This document shows positions 48,975 through 58,518 of a stretch of DNA of 64,000 nt, piece after piece (the stretch's first letter is position 1; each line of letters starts with the position of its first letter). The position numbers and the translations under genes are program-made. The stretch covers positions 124,001-188,000 of the forward strand of contig NZ_JOEM01000002.1 in NCBI RefSeq assembly GCF_000718135.1, in the 5' to 3' direction. This stretch comes from Streptomyces cyaneofuscatus (GTDB taxonomy: Bacteria; Actinomycetota; Actinomycetes; Streptomycetales; Streptomycetaceae). The notes beneath the pieces were generated by a model. It did no database searches and was not told the DNA's origin. It saw only the letters and a list, made by a program, of their open reading frames with translations.

Positions 48975-50717
48975 ATGGCCAAGCAGAACGTGGCGGAGCA
49001 GTTCGTCGACATCCTCTCCAGGGCGGGCGTCAAGCGCCTGTACGGCGTCGTCGGCGACAGCCTGAACCCCGTGGTGGACGCCATTCGGCGTAACTCGGCC
49101 ATCGACTGGATCCATGTCCGGCACGAGGAGACCGCCGCCTTCGCGGCCGGCGCCGAGGCCCAGATCACCGGGAACCTGGCGGCCTGCGCCGGCTCCTGCG
49201 GGCCGGGCAACCTGCATCTCATCAACGGCCTGTACGACGCGCACCGCTCGATGGCCCCGGTCCTCGCCCTCGCCTCGCACATCCCCTCCAGCGAGATCGG
49301 GCTCGGCTACTTCCAGGAGACCCATCCGGAGCTGCTCTTCCAGGAGTGCAGCCACTACAACGAGATGATCTCCAACCCGGAGCAGATGCCGCGTCTCCTC
49401 CAGACGGCGATCCAGCACGCCATCGGCCAGGGCGGCGTCAGCGTGGTGACGATGCCCGGCGACATCGCCTCCAAGGCCGCGCCGGAGAAGACCGCCGAGC
49501 ACGCCCTGGTCACCTCACGGCCCACCGTCCGGCCCGGCGACGACGAGATCGACAAGCTCTGCCGGATGGTCGACGAGGCCAAGCGGGTGACGCTGTTCTG
49601 CGGCAGCGGCACCGCGGGCGCGCACGCCGAGGTGATGGAGTTCGCCGAGAAGGTGAAGTCCCCGGTCGGGCACGCGCTGCGCGGTAAGGAGTGGATCCAG
49701 TACGACAACCCGTACGACGTCGGCATGAGCGGGCTGCTCGGCTACGGCGCCGCCTACGAGGCGACCCACGAGTGCGACCTGCTGATCCTGCTCGGGACCG
49801 ACTTCCCGTACAACGCGTTCCTCCCCGACGATGTGAAGATCGTCCAGGTCGATGTCCGCCCCGAACGCCTCGGACGGCGCTCCAAGCTGGACCTCGCGGT
49901 GTGGGGCGATGTGCGGGAGACGCTGCGCTGTCTGACACCCCGGGTGAAGCCCAAGAACGACCGCAAGTTCCTCGACCGGATGCTGAAGAAGCACGCCGAC
50001 GCGCTGGAGGGTGTCGTCAAGGCGTACACCCGCAAGGTCGAGAAGCACACCCCGATCCATCCCGAGTACGTCGCCTCCGTCCTCGACGACATGGCCGACG
50101 AGGACGCCGTGTTCACCGTCGACACCGGGATGAACAACGTGTGGGCCGCTCGCTATCTGACGCCCAACGGCAAGCGGCGGGTGATCGGTTCGTTCAGTCA
50201 CGGCTCGATGGCCAACGCGCTGCCGCAGGCGATCGGCGCCCAGTTCACGGACCGGAACCGGCAGGTCGTGGCGATGTCGGGCGACGGCGGGTTCTCCATG
50301 CTGATGGGCGACTTCCTCACCCTGGTCCAGTACGACCTGCCGGTGAAGGTGGTGCTCTTCAACAACTCCTCGCTCGGCATGGTGGAGTTGGAGATGATGG
50401 TCGGCGGGCTGCCCGCCTACGGCACCACCAACAAGAACCCGGACTTCGCCGCCGTGGCCCGCGCCTGCGGGGCGTACGGGGTGCGGGTCGAGAAGCCCAA
50501 GCAGCTTCAGAGCGCGCTGAAGGACGCCTTCAAGCACAAGGGTCCCGCGCTCGTCGACGTGGTGACCGACCCCAACGCGCTCTCCATCCCGCCGAAGATC
50601 AAGGCCGACATGGTCACCGGCTTCGCGCTCTCGGCGAGCAAGGTCGTGCTGGACGGCGGAGTGGGCCGGATGCTCCAGATGGCCCGCTCCAACCTCCGTA
50701 ACGTGCCCCGTCCTTGA
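48975..50717 (+). CDS. poxB: Pyruvate oxidase/dehydrogenase (PoxB-type), ThDP-dependent
   Basis: It converts pyruvate to acetate and CO2 using thiamine diphosphate and FAD, passing electrons to quinone. The 580-residue protein has the activating Glu in IHVRHEETAAFAAGAEAQIT. The ThDP/Mg motif is GDGGFSMLMGDFLTLVQYDL, then VLFNN. Domain order (PYR, FAD-binding, PP) and the AWAAR-like NVWAARYLTPNGKRR block match PoxB rather than acetolactate synthase. GGGAAGGG precedes ATG 48975. A hairpin upstream makes it a separate unit. Confidence 0.93.
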   Translation: MAKQNVAEQFVDILSRAGVKRLYGVVGDSLNPVVDAIRRNSAIDWIHVRHEETAAFAAGAEAQITGNLAACAGSCGPGNLHLINGLYDAHRSMAPVLALASHIPSSEIGLGYFQETHPELLFQECSHYNEMISNPEQMPRLLQTAIQHAIGQGGVSVVTMPGDIASKAAPEKTAEHALVTSRPTVRPGDDEIDKLCRMVDEAKRVTLFCGSGTAGAHAEVMEFAEKVKSPVGHALRGKEWIQYDNPYDVGMSGLLGYGAAYEATHECDLLILLGTDFPYNAFLPDDVKIVQVDVRPERLGRRSKLDLAVWGDVRETLRCLTPRVKPKNDRKFLDRMLKKHADALEGVVKAYTRKVEKHTPIHPEYVASVLDDMADEDAVFTVDTGMNNVWAARYLTPNGKRRVIGSFSHGSMANALPQAIGAQFTDRNRQVVAMSGDGGFSMLMGDFLTLVQYDLPVKVVLFNNSSLGMVELEMMVGGLPAYGTTNKNPDFAAVARACGAYGVRVEKPKQLQSALKDAFKHKGPALVDVVTDPNALSIPPKIKADMVTGFALSASKVVLDGGVGRMLQMARSNLRNVPRP

Positions 50718-50921
50718 CGCCCTCCCCGCTCCTGGTGCGCCCCCGGCGCTGCCCGGAGCACCCCTGAAGGCGTGCGGGGGACGGCATATCCTCGTGCGCC
50801 CCCCGCTGCCTCTGCCTGTGTCCTTCCCGCCGGACCCGGTAAGCGTGACCGTGTGCGTACAGGGGCATGCATCCCGTGAGGCCGTTCGACGGACGGCCGG
50901 GACGAAGGAGGTCTGATCGCT

Positions 50922-51401
50922 GTGCGGGCGGGGGAAACGGTGAAGCGTCAGAAGAGGTCCCAGGCCGGCGAGGGGCGCGGCCCGCAGGGGCGGAGACCGG
51001 GCGGGACGGCGCAGCAGCCGGCCCGGATGCGCCGCAGGGTCGGCCATACGGAACGGTCGGCGGTGGGGGAAGTCCGGCGCGAGCTGCGGGAGTTCCTGCG
51101 ACATCGCTCCGGCCCCGAACAGGTGGAGGCGGCGGAGCTGCTGCTGAGCGAGCTGGTGACCAACGCGCTGATCCACACCCGGCACGGGGCCGTGGTCACC
51201 GCGACGGCGACGCCCGCCGCGCTACGGGTGGAGGTGCAGGACTTCGAGGCGGACCTGCCCGCGCCGTACGTACCGAACGCCGACGACGGTACGCACGGCA
51301 GGGGTCTGATCCTGGTGCGGAGTCTGGCCGACGCCTGGGGGGTCGAGGCGCGGGCCCTGGGCAAGGTGGTCTGGTTCGAGCTGCGCGGTGAGAGCGCCTG
51401 A
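50922..51401 (+). CDS. Anti-sigma-factor-type ATP-binding protein (RsbW/SpoIIAB-like)
   Basis: A 159-residue protein with a basic, disordered N-terminal 40 residues and a HATPase_c_2 fold. The N box is ELLLSELVTNALIHTRHG, and the G box is DGTHGRGLILVRSLADAWGV. Streptomycetes have many such proteins, which act as sigma-factor antagonists or anti-anti-sigma kinases. The partner is not encoded nearby. GTG 50922 is set by AAGGAGGT at 50905-50912. Confidence 0.9.
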   Translation: MRAGETVKRQKRSQAGEGRGPQGRRPGGTAQQPARMRRRVGHTERSAVGEVRRELREFLRHRSGPEQVEAAELLLSELVTNALIHTRHGAVVTATATPAALRVEVQDFEADLPAPYVPNADDGTHGRGLILVRSLADAWGVEARALGKVVWFELRGESA

Positions 51402-51453
51402 ACCGGCCGCCCTCGGGACGGCTGTCGAGGCCTCTCACCGCCGTACGCGCGGG

Positions 51454-52560
51454 TCATGACCCCGTGTACTGCTGCTCCAGATCCTTCAGTTTCTGTTCCA
51501 GCGAGTCGAGCCGGGGGAGTGCCTGGGTGTCGTCCTCGGCGGTGAGGTCGACCGTCCGCGCGTCACTTCCCGGGTTCGAAGGGCCAAGGCTCTTCGAGCT
51601 CGAACCGTCCGCCGGCTGGGTCGGGCCGACGGCTTGCAGGGATGGCCGGGGTCGCAGAGGCAGCTGACCCGGCTCAGCTATGGCGGGCTCCGCGACGGGC
51701 GGCGCCGTGCCTCCCGAAGCCGGGGCGAGGGCCGGGACGTCCACCTGGTGGCCCAGCCGGCCGCGGCCCCAAACCCGGTTCTGCCGGTTCAGGGCCTTGA
51801 TACGGGCCCGGTCCAGCTTCTCCTGGTCACGCCGGCGCAGCCGGTCCTGCTCCCGCTCCCTGCGGTCCTCCCGCACCTCGTCCACCGCCTCGTCCAGCGT
51901 GCGGACGCCCTCCAGGAGCATCAGCGACCAGGCGCCGAAGGTCTCCCTGGGCGCCCGCAGCCAGCGGACGATGCGGATCTGCGGCAACGGACGGGGCACC
52001 AGGCCCTGTTCGCGCAGCGCGGCCCGGCGGGTCTGCTTGAGGGCGCGGTCGAAGAGCACCGCGGCCGAGAGGGACATCCCCGCGAAGAAGTGCGGAGCGC
52101 CCGCGTGGTCCATGCCCCGCGGGGCATGCACCCAGTTGAACCAGGCGGCGGCCCCGGCGAACGTCCACACCAGCAGCCGGGAGCCGAGCGCCGCGTCTCC
52201 GTGGCTCGCCTCCCGTACGGCCAGCACGGAACAGAACATCGCGGCACCGTCCAGTCCGAACGGGACCAGGTACTCCCAGCCCCCGCTCAGGTTCAGGTTC
52301 TGCCGGCCGAAGCCGACGAGCCCGTGGAAGGAGAGCGCGGCGGCGACGGCCGCGCAGCAGAACAGCAGGACGTAACTGGCGGTGGCGTACAGCGCTTCCT
52401 TGCGCCGGCGCCGCTCCTCGCTGCGTTCCCAGGAGTCGTCGGCCGCGGCCTTGCCGGCGGCACGCTTGCCGCGTGCGACCACCGTCACCGCCGCCATGAC
52501 TCCCACGAGCAGCACGGCGCCCGGAAGCAGCCAGTCAAGCGATATGTCGGTCAGTCTCAT
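51454..52560 (-). CDS. DUF2637 membrane protein (Spd-like)
   Basis: A 368-residue protein with a first helix (WLLPGAVLLVGVMAAVTVVA), a charged stretch, then three to four further helices (ATASYVLLFCCAAVAAALSF onward). The long basic, coiled-coil-like region (EVREDRREREQDRLRRRDQE) and Pro/Ser-rich tail are cytosolic. DUF2637 is found in streptomycete Spd proteins linked to plasmid spread and in chromosomal copies of unknown role. No other conjugation gene lies here, so plasmid origin is not supported. Confidence 0.88.
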   Translation of the reverse strand: MRLTDISLDWLLPGAVLLVGVMAAVTVVARGKRAAGKAAADDSWERSEERRRRKEALYATASYVLLFCCAAVAAALSFHGLVGFGRQNLNLSGGWEYLVPFGLDGAAMFCSVLAVREASHGDAALGSRLLVWTFAGAAAWFNWVHAPRGMDHAGAPHFFAGMSLSAAVLFDRALKQTRRAALREQGLVPRPLPQIRIVRWLRAPRETFGAWSLMLLEGVRTLDEAVDEVREDRREREQDRLRRRDQEKLDRARIKALNRQNRVWGRGRLGHQVDVPALAPASGGTAPPVAEPAIAEPGQLPLRPRPSLQAVGPTQPADGSSSKSLGPSNPGSDARTVDLTAEDDTQALPRLDSLEQKLKDLEQQYTGS

Positions 52561-52763
52561 GCGCGGTCCCTTGCGTCACGTAGGGCGTTTCGTGCGCCAT
52601 CGTGACGGAATTCCCGTCCCGCACCGGGGGTTTCGGGACAAGAGCACGCCATGGGGGTGGGAGAGGCTATCGATGGGTGGAATCTTCTCGAACTGCCGTT
52701 CCGGTCAACCGAGTTGCGTTCGATTTCACGTCATCCGGACGGGGGGTGTGGGTGGCGCCGGGA

Positions 52764-53612
52764 TCAGGAAGCGGTGGCGAGCTTCCGCACCCGGTCGGCG
52801 TCACAGGTCCGCGGGCAGGTCACACAGGTGTCCTCGGGGCGCAGGGTGTAGAAGAGGCAGCAGCTCGCCCGGTCCCGGGTCGGCAGCGGCTGCCCCTCGG
52901 GCCCGGTCAGCTCGCGGAAGCCCGCGCCGCCGACGTACGGCTTCGTGGTGCCCGGGAGCAGCAGCTCCAGCTCGGCCATCGCGCGGCGCTCCTCGCCGAG
53001 CAGGTGCGCGATGTACCAGAGACCCTCGACGATCTCGTCCGTCGCCATGCCCCACAGCGCCCGCTTCCCTCGCCGCATGCGCGGTCCGAACCCCGTCAGC
53101 ACCGGCTCCAGGTGTTCGGTGAGGGCCGCCAGCACCTCGGCCCGCAGCGCCGCCTCGTCCGGGACCACCCGGGCGCCGGGCAGGGACGCGGCCGGGTCGT
53201 CCGGCAGGCAGGCGAACTCGCGGGCCCGCACGGTGAGGTGTCCCAGCGCCCGCTGGAAGGCCACGTCCTCGACGGGGACGCGCGGCACCCGGCGGTGCAG
53301 GAACCAGGGCACGGTCACCAGCAGGCAGGCGGGCCAGGCGTACCGGTGGAGGCCGAAGCTGGCCACCACATCGGGGCGGGCCTGCTGTCCGTAGTCGCGC
53401 AACACCTGAGCGTTGTCCCAGGCCAGGAAGGTGTCCACGGCCGGCCCGCCGGCGGCCAGCTCGGCCGCGCCGACCCAGCCGGCGCCGGAGGGGGCGGGCG
53501 CGCCCTCGTCGAGCACCTCGGCGCGCAGCCCGGGGAAGACCTCGGTCAGGCGTGCGTACGCGGCCGTCAGGGGGGACGTCGCGGCGCCGGCGAGCAGCGG
53601 GGTGAGCGTCAT
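52764..53612 (-). CDS. FhuF-like ferric-siderophore reductase, (2Fe-2S) protein
   Basis: It probably reduces ferric-siderophores in the cytosol to release iron. The 282-residue protein ends with Cys251-Cys252-x10-Cys263-x2-Cys266 (SCCLFYTLRPEDTCVTCPRT), the unusual [2Fe-2S] ligand set of FhuF. The N-terminal region is helical without membrane segments. An iron box lies 27 bp upstream of ATG 53612, consistent with iron repression. It could serve the siderophore importer at 9.7-13.8 kb. Confidence 0.92.
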   Translation of the reverse strand: MTLTPLLAGAATSPLTAAYARLTEVFPGLRAEVLDEGAPAPSGAGWVGAAELAAGGPAVDTFLAWDNAQVLRDYGQQARPDVVASFGLHRYAWPACLLVTVPWFLHRRVPRVPVEDVAFQRALGHLTVRAREFACLPDDPAASLPGARVVPDEAALRAEVLAALTEHLEPVLTGFGPRMRRGKRALWGMATDEIVEGLWYIAHLLGEERRAMAELELLLPGTTKPYVGGAGFRELTGPEGQPLPTRDRASCCLFYTLRPEDTCVTCPRTCDADRVRKLATAS

Positions 53613-53638
53613 TCAGGGACCGCCGAATCGGGATCGTT

Positions 53639-53657
53639 TGAGGCAAGGCTTACCTTA
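53639..53657. promoter_or_regulatory. Iron box (DmdR/IdeR-type) upstream of the FhuF-like gene
   Basis: TGAGGCAAGGCTTACCTTA matches 14 of 19 positions of the consensus TTAGGTTAGGCTAACCTAA as I recall it. It lies between the divergent FhuF-like and GntR genes, nearer the former. Confidence 0.75.
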
Positions 53658-53767
53658 CCCGACGCGATCGATGTTTGAACTGCAGCCTCCTGCCTCTATC
53701 GTGCACGGGGGACCGGGCGCACGCGAGCCGGCCCGCGCGGAAGGTCGCGGAGGCCGAGGAGGTCCGG

Positions 53768-54556
53768 GTGGAGCAGGGCAGCGCGCGAGAGGGCGTACGG
53801 CCGCCGTACGGGCCCGGCGCGTACGCCGGCACCCCGGCGACCGGCCGGGTGCCCGAACAGATGCGCGGCGGCCGTTCGCAGGACGCTCCCCTCGTCCGGG
53901 GTGAGCACACCCACGGCGAGCCGCCCGCCCCGCGTGTGATCCGTCACTCCGTCCGGGGCCAGATCCTCCAGGCTCTTCGCGCCGCTCTCGTCGACGGCGA
54001 GCTGACCCCCGGCCAGGTCTACTCCGCCCCCGCGCTCGGCGCCCGCTTCGGGGTCTCCGCGACCCCGGTGCGCGAGGCGATGCAGCAGCTGGCCACCGAG
54101 GGCGCCGTCGAGGTGGTGCCGAACCGAGGCTTCCGGGTCAGCGAGCGCGGGCCCCGTGAGCTGGCGGAGCTGGCCGAGGTACGGGCCCTGATCGAGGTAC
54201 CGGTGATGCTCCGGCTGGCCCGCACCGTCCCGGCCGAGCGGTGGAGCGCGCTGCGCCCGCTGGCCGACGCGACGGTGACGGCGGCGGCGGTGGGCGACCG
54301 GGCGAGCTACGCCGAGTGCGACCGGGCCTTCCACCGTGCGGTCCTCACCCTGGCGGGCAACGAGCAGCTGGTCGCGATCGCCGACGAGCTGCACCGCCGC
54401 TCGCAGTGGCCGCTGACCGCCGGTCCCGCCACCCGCCGGGCCGACCTGCTGGCGGACGCCGCCGAGCACACCGCGCTGCTCGACGCCCTGATCGCCCAGG
54501 ACCTGACCGTCGTCCAGGCCCTCGTACGGGAGCACTTCACCGGCGCGGACGGCTGA
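53768..54556 (+). CDS. GntR-family (FadR/FCD-type) transcriptional regulator
   Basis: A 262-residue regulator. After about 60 disordered residues comes the winged helix (RGQILQALRAALVDGELTPG and SAPALGARFGVSATPVREAM). The all-helical FCD ligand domain follows (ELAEVRALIEVPVMLRLART, then ECDRAFHRAVLTLAGN and AEHTALLDALIAQD). The Asp and His residues of the FCD metal site are visible. GTG 53768 follows GAGGAGG at 5-nt spacing; the longer open frame from 53675 lacks one. It is divergent from the FhuF-like gene, but its target is unknown. Confidence 0.9.
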   Translation: MEQGSAREGVRPPYGPGAYAGTPATGRVPEQMRGGRSQDAPLVRGEHTHGEPPAPRVIRHSVRGQILQALRAALVDGELTPGQVYSAPALGARFGVSATPVREAMQQLATEGAVEVVPNRGFRVSERGPRELAELAEVRALIEVPVMLRLARTVPAERWSALRPLADATVTAAAVGDRASYAECDRAFHRAVLTLAGNEQLVAIADELHRRSQWPLTAGPATRRADLLADAAEHTALLDALIAQDLTVVQALVREHFTGADG

Positions 54557-54587
54557 CGGGGCGCGCGCTCCGCCAGCCCGCCGGTCC

Positions 54588-55385
54588 TCAGGTGGCCGCC
54601 GCCGGCCGCGGTCCCGGAACCCCGATGTGCGGCGCCAGCCACGTCGGCACCCCGCCGAGCAGCCGGAACAGCCGCCCCGCCTCCGCGCGCAGCCGGGCCG
54701 CCTCCGGCTCGGGCTCCGCCTCCGCCAGCGAGATCAGCGCCGGGGCCGTACCGACCAGGTAGCCCAGCTCCTCGCGGATCCGCAGCGACTCCGCGAAACC
54801 GTGCCGGGCCTCCGCCAGCTCACCCTCCTGGAGCGCCAGGGAGGCCAGGTGGCGCCAGGTGAAGGAGAGCAGCAGCTCGTCGCCGCGCGCGGCCGCCCCG
54901 GCGTGCGCCCGGCGGTACGCCGCGCGGGCCGACTGCGGGGAGTCCGCGATGTACTGGGCGATCAGCCCGCGCCGGAAGTCCAGCAGCGGCCGTCCGGGTG
55001 CGGCGGGCGCCAGCAGCGCCGCCGCCCGGCTCAGCGCGACGCTCGCCTCGTCCGCCCGGTCGCGTACGCCCAGCAGGGTCGAGGCGTAGGCGAGATGGCC
55101 CCGCTCACAGGCGGCCCCGCCGCGCTCGTCGTCGGTGCGGGCCAGCGCCTCCGCGCCGCGCAGCGCGTCCTCGGCGTCGGTCCAGCCCTCGCCGGTGTAG
55201 AGACAGCGCTCGGTCAGCAGGGCGGTGCGCTGGATCGCCGCCGCCGGGTCGCCCGTGGCGTGCGGCTCCAGCAGGGCGGCGGCATCCGTCCAGCAGGCGC
55301 GGGACCGCAGCCGCCATACCGCTGTCTGGAGCGGCGGATCGTCATCTGCTGTCGTTCCGGAACCAGACATGGCGGTATCCGCCAC
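54588..55385 (-). CDS. Helical-repeat (TPR-like) protein
   Basis: A 265-residue, Ala/Arg/Glu-rich protein that looks wholly helical, with paired-helix repeats such as LALQEGELAEARHGFAESLR and ARAAYRRAHAGAAARGDELL. This pattern is TPR-like and often mediates protein contacts; no catalytic motif is seen. GTG 55385 has GGAGG at 5-nt spacing, while ATG 55370 has none near. The gene is convergent with the GntR gene. I give no function. Confidence 0.75.
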   Translation of the reverse strand: MADTAMSGSGTTADDDPPLQTAVWRLRSRACWTDAAALLEPHATGDPAAAIQRTALLTERCLYTGEGWTDAEDALRGAEALARTDDERGGAACERGHLAYASTLLGVRDRADEASVALSRAAALLAPAAPGRPLLDFRRGLIAQYIADSPQSARAAYRRAHAGAAARGDELLLSFTWRHLASLALQEGELAEARHGFAESLRIREELGYLVGTAPALISLAEAEPEPEAARLRAEAGRLFRLLGGVPTWLAPHIGVPGPRPAAAT

Positions 55386-55532
55386 ATTGCCCTCCCCGAG
55401 CGCGCCATTGTGCTGTTGAGTACCGCCGAATCTCAGCACGGAATGGCACGCCGGGCCAAGGGGTCCGACTGATGTCAGGTGAAGGAATTCACAAACGGGG
55501 GGAGCTCACCGGCGCCCGGTGGGGCGCACGGG

Positions 55533-57308
55533 TCAGCTCATGCGCAGGGCAAGGAAGAAGTCGAGCTTGTCCTCCAGGCGCGAAAGGTCACGGCCCGTCA
55601 ACTGCTCGATCCGCCCGACGCGGTAGCGCAGTGTGTTGACGTGGAGGTGCAGCCGGGCCGCGCAGCGGGTCCAGGAGCCGTCGCAGTCCAGGAAGGCCTC
55701 CAGCGTCTCGATCAGCTCCGCGCGGTGGCGCCGGTCGTAGTCGCGCAGCGGGTCCAGCAGCCGGGCGGTGAAGGCGCGGCGGACGTCGTCGGGGACGAAC
55801 GGCAGCAGCAGCACGTGCGAGGCCAGCTCGTGGTGGCCGGCCGCGCAGACCCGGCCCGGCCGGGCCGCCGCCACCCGGCGGGCGTGCCGGGCCTCCTCCA
55901 GCGCGCCGCGCAGCCCTTCGGCCGAGTGCACGGCCGCGCTGACACCCAGTGTCAGCCGCCCGTCGTCGGCGAGGCCGGCCGAGAGCGGTTCGCGTACGGC
56001 GGCGAGCAGCGCATCGGCGTGCAGCGCGGGGTCCTGCGCCGCCGGGGCTTCCGCGGTGTCCGGCGCGGCGGCCTGGTCGGCCGTCCCGGCGTTGTCGGTG
56101 GGGCCGTCTACCGTCTCGGGGAGGGAGGCGGGCACGGCCGGCAGCGGTACGAGGGCGATGGCCTCCTCGCCCGTGTGGGCGACGGCGATGCGGTCGGCGG
56201 AGTCGGGGCCGCTGACCGCCGGGTCGACCAGGATCTCCTCCAGCAGGGCCTGGGCGACCGGTCCGCCCGCGATGTCGCCCGGTCCGCCCGCTCCTCCCGC
56301 CGTGCCCGAAGCGGTCCAGTCGACCCGGGCCACCACGACCTGCCACTGCGGGGCGACCCCGAGGCCCGGCAGAAGGACCGGCGCGGCGACCCGGAGCCTG
56401 GCGGCGATCTCGGCCGGGGCGGCGCCCGCCTGGACCAGCTCCAGCACCTCCTGGGCGAGCCGGCGGCGTACCGTACGGGCCGCGTCACGGCGGTCGCGCT
56501 CGACCGCGATCAGCTGGGTGACGCCCTGGAGCAGGTCGAGCCGGGCGGCGGGCCAGTCCGAGGCGTCCGCCTCGACGGCGAGCAGCCAGTCGGAGAGCAC
56601 CGACTCCCGGACGTCCCGGGCGGCCGGGACCGCGCCCCGGCCGGCGTTGCGGATCGGGAAGAGCGAATACGTCGAACCGGCGACGGCCGCCCGGTAGGGC
56701 CCCCGGCGCCCGGTGCGGGTCGCCGCCAGGTGGTGCCCGGCCAGGGCCGCGCCCAGGGGGGCGGGCAGCGGGGCGCCCGCCCCGGCGATCTGGCGGCCGG
56801 TGGGGGACAGGACCCAGGCCCGCAGGTCCAGGTCGGAGGTGAGGAGGTCCAGGACCACCTCGGGGCCGCCGCCCGCCGGGCCCGAGGTCATCAGCCGGCG
56901 GTGCCGGTCCACCACGGCCGCCAGGTCGCCCGCCCGCTCCCCGGAGACCTGGCGCACGACGTGCTCGGTGATCGTGGCGAACGCCACCGTCTCGTTGACG
57001 GCGAAGAGCGGCAGGCGGTGCTGGACACACGCCTCCACCAGGTCGGCGGGGATGTCGCCGAGCTCCGCCTCACCCGCCGCGAGCCCGGCCACCCCGGCGC
57101 CCGCCAGGATCCGGACGAACGGCTCGGAGTCGCTCGCGTCCCGGCGCCAGGCGAGCCCCGTCAGCACCAGCTCGCCGCCGGAGAGGTAGCGGCTGGGGTC
57201 CCGCAGGTCGGTGGTCATGACGCCCCGGACCGTGCGGTCCAGCTCGTCCTCGCCGCCGAGCAGCCGCAGGCCCAGCGCATCGGTCTCCAGCAGTGCGCGC
57301 AGCCGCAT
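55533..57308 (-). CDS. pucR: PucR-family transcriptional regulator
   Basis: A 591-residue regulator with the N-terminal PucR purine-catabolism domain (LRALLETDALGLRLLGGEDE, then GVMTTDLRDPSRYLSGGELV), a CdaR/GGDEF-like middle, and the C-terminal helix-turn-helix (ETLEAFLDCDGSWTRCAARL, HLHVNTLRYRVGRIEQL). PucR proteins control purine and allantoin use. It is divergent from the xanthine dehydrogenase operon, which it most likely regulates. An Ala/Pro/Asp-rich insertion near residue 400 is probably a flexible linker. Confidence 0.93.
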   Translation of the reverse strand: MRLRALLETDALGLRLLGGEDELDRTVRGVMTTDLRDPSRYLSGGELVLTGLAWRRDASDSEPFVRILAGAGVAGLAAGEAELGDIPADLVEACVQHRLPLFAVNETVAFATITEHVVRQVSGERAGDLAAVVDRHRRLMTSGPAGGGPEVVLDLLTSDLDLRAWVLSPTGRQIAGAGAPLPAPLGAALAGHHLAATRTGRRGPYRAAVAGSTYSLFPIRNAGRGAVPAARDVRESVLSDWLLAVEADASDWPAARLDLLQGVTQLIAVERDRRDAARTVRRRLAQEVLELVQAGAAPAEIAARLRVAAPVLLPGLGVAPQWQVVVARVDWTASGTAGGAGGPGDIAGGPVAQALLEEILVDPAVSGPDSADRIAVAHTGEEAIALVPLPAVPASLPETVDGPTDNAGTADQAAAPDTAEAPAAQDPALHADALLAAVREPLSAGLADDGRLTLGVSAAVHSAEGLRGALEEARHARRVAAARPGRVCAAGHHELASHVLLLPFVPDDVRRAFTARLLDPLRDYDRRHRAELIETLEAFLDCDGSWTRCAARLHLHVNTLRYRVGRIEQLTGRDLSRLEDKLDFFLALRMS

Positions 57309-57625
57309 CTCGTCGCCGCCGATCTTTTTCCGTAGGGGTGGGAGCAGGTGGGTGAAGCCGGGAAGGGGTGAGGGACCACAGGGGTGAACGGGTACCTGTG
57401 AATTGCGGCGAGGTTACTGATCCCCGCCATTCGTTCGAATCTACAAGACGGGGACGGAGACCAGCCAACTCCTTCAGTGGTTCGGTGACTGCACCCACCG
57501 GGCCCTGGCTTGTGTACTGGGCCACACACCACATGAACACCACATGAACGAGCCACACGAGGCAGACGAGGGCCGGCCGTCCCCAGCCCCGGTGTACGAC
57601 CCGATTGAGAAGAAGAGAGCCACTC
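57309..57625. promoter_or_regulatory. Divergent pucR-xdh control region
   Basis: This is 317 bases without a gene. It contains ATTCG-TT-CGAAT (57429-57440), a short palindrome that could bind PucR, and a perfect tandem 11-bp repeat ACCACATGAAC (57528-57538 and 57539-57549). Both promoters must lie here, but I could not fix -10 and -35 boxes. Confidence 0.5.
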
Positions 57626-58516
57626 ATGGACTTCCTTCGCCCCGCCAGCTGGGAGGAGGCGCTCGCCGCCAAGGCCGAGCACCCCACGGCTGTGCCCATC
57701 GCGGGCGGCACGGATGTGATGGTCGAGATCAACTTCGACCACCGGCGGCCCGAGTACCTCCTGGACCTGAACCGCATCGATGAGCTGACCGAGTGGGAGG
57801 TCGGCCAGGAGAGCGTACGGCTCGGCGCCTCCGTGCCGTACAGCGCCATCATGGAGAACCTGCGCACCGAGCTGCCGGGCCTGGCGCTCGCCTCGCACAC
57901 CGTCGCATCGCCGCAGATCCGCAACCGCGGCGGTGTCGGAGGCAACCTGGGCACCGCCTCACCCGCCGGTGACGCCCACCCGGCGCTGCTCGCCGCGGGG
58001 GCCGAGGTGGAGGCCGAATCCGTACGCGGAACGCGGCTGATTCCCATCGACGCTTTCTACACAGGGGTCAAGCGCAACGCCCTGGAGCCGGACGAGCTGA
58101 TCCGCGCCGTGCACATCAAGAAGGCCGACGGGCCCCAGCAGTACTCCAAGGTCGGCACCCGCAACGCGATGGTCATCGCCGTCTGCGCCTTCGGCCTCGC
58201 CCTGCACCCCGAGACCCGCACCGTGCGCACCGGCATCGGCTCCGCCGCCCCGACGCCCGTCCGGGCCAAGGAGGCCGAGGCCTTCCTGAACGCCGCGCTC
58301 GACGAGGGCGGGTTCTGGGAGAGCGGCAAGATCATCACCCCCGCCATCGCCAAGCAGTTCGCCGCCCTCGCCTCGGGCGCCTGCAACCCGATCGACGACG
58401 TACGGGGCACGGCGAAGTACCGCAGGCACGCGGTCGGCATCATGGCCCGCCGCACGCTCGGCTGGACCTGGGAGCAGTACCGCGGCGCGGGCCGCACGCT
58501 GGAAGGAGCTGCGTAA
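57626..58516 (+). CDS. Xanthine dehydrogenase FAD-binding subunit
   Basis: The FAD subunit of a three-subunit molybdenum hydroxylase, 296 residues. The FAD site is AVPIAGGTDVMVEINFDHRR, with the second block ASHTVASPQIRNRGGVGGNL and GTASPAGDAHPALLA. It passes electrons from the Fe-S subunit to NAD+ or another acceptor. ATG 57626 (MDFLRPASWEEAL) is the conserved start; GAGAG lies upstream. The next subunit begins 2 nt after its stop. Confidence 0.94.
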   Translation: MDFLRPASWEEALAAKAEHPTAVPIAGGTDVMVEINFDHRRPEYLLDLNRIDELTEWEVGQESVRLGASVPYSAIMENLRTELPGLALASHTVASPQIRNRGGVGGNLGTASPAGDAHPALLAAGAEVEAESVRGTRLIPIDAFYTGVKRNALEPDELIRAVHIKKADGPQQYSKVGTRNAMVIAVCAFGLALHPETRTVRTGIGSAAPTPVRAKEAEAFLNAALDEGGFWESGKIITPAIAKQFAALASGACNPIDDVRGTAKYRRHAVGIMARRTLGWTWEQYRGAGRTLEGAA

Positions 58517-58518
58517 CC

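Noticed and set aside
51454..52560. DUF2637 protein as sign of an integrated conjugative element
   Set aside because: No tra, integrase, rep or attachment-site repeat is seen nearby; chromosomal DUF2637 genes are common.
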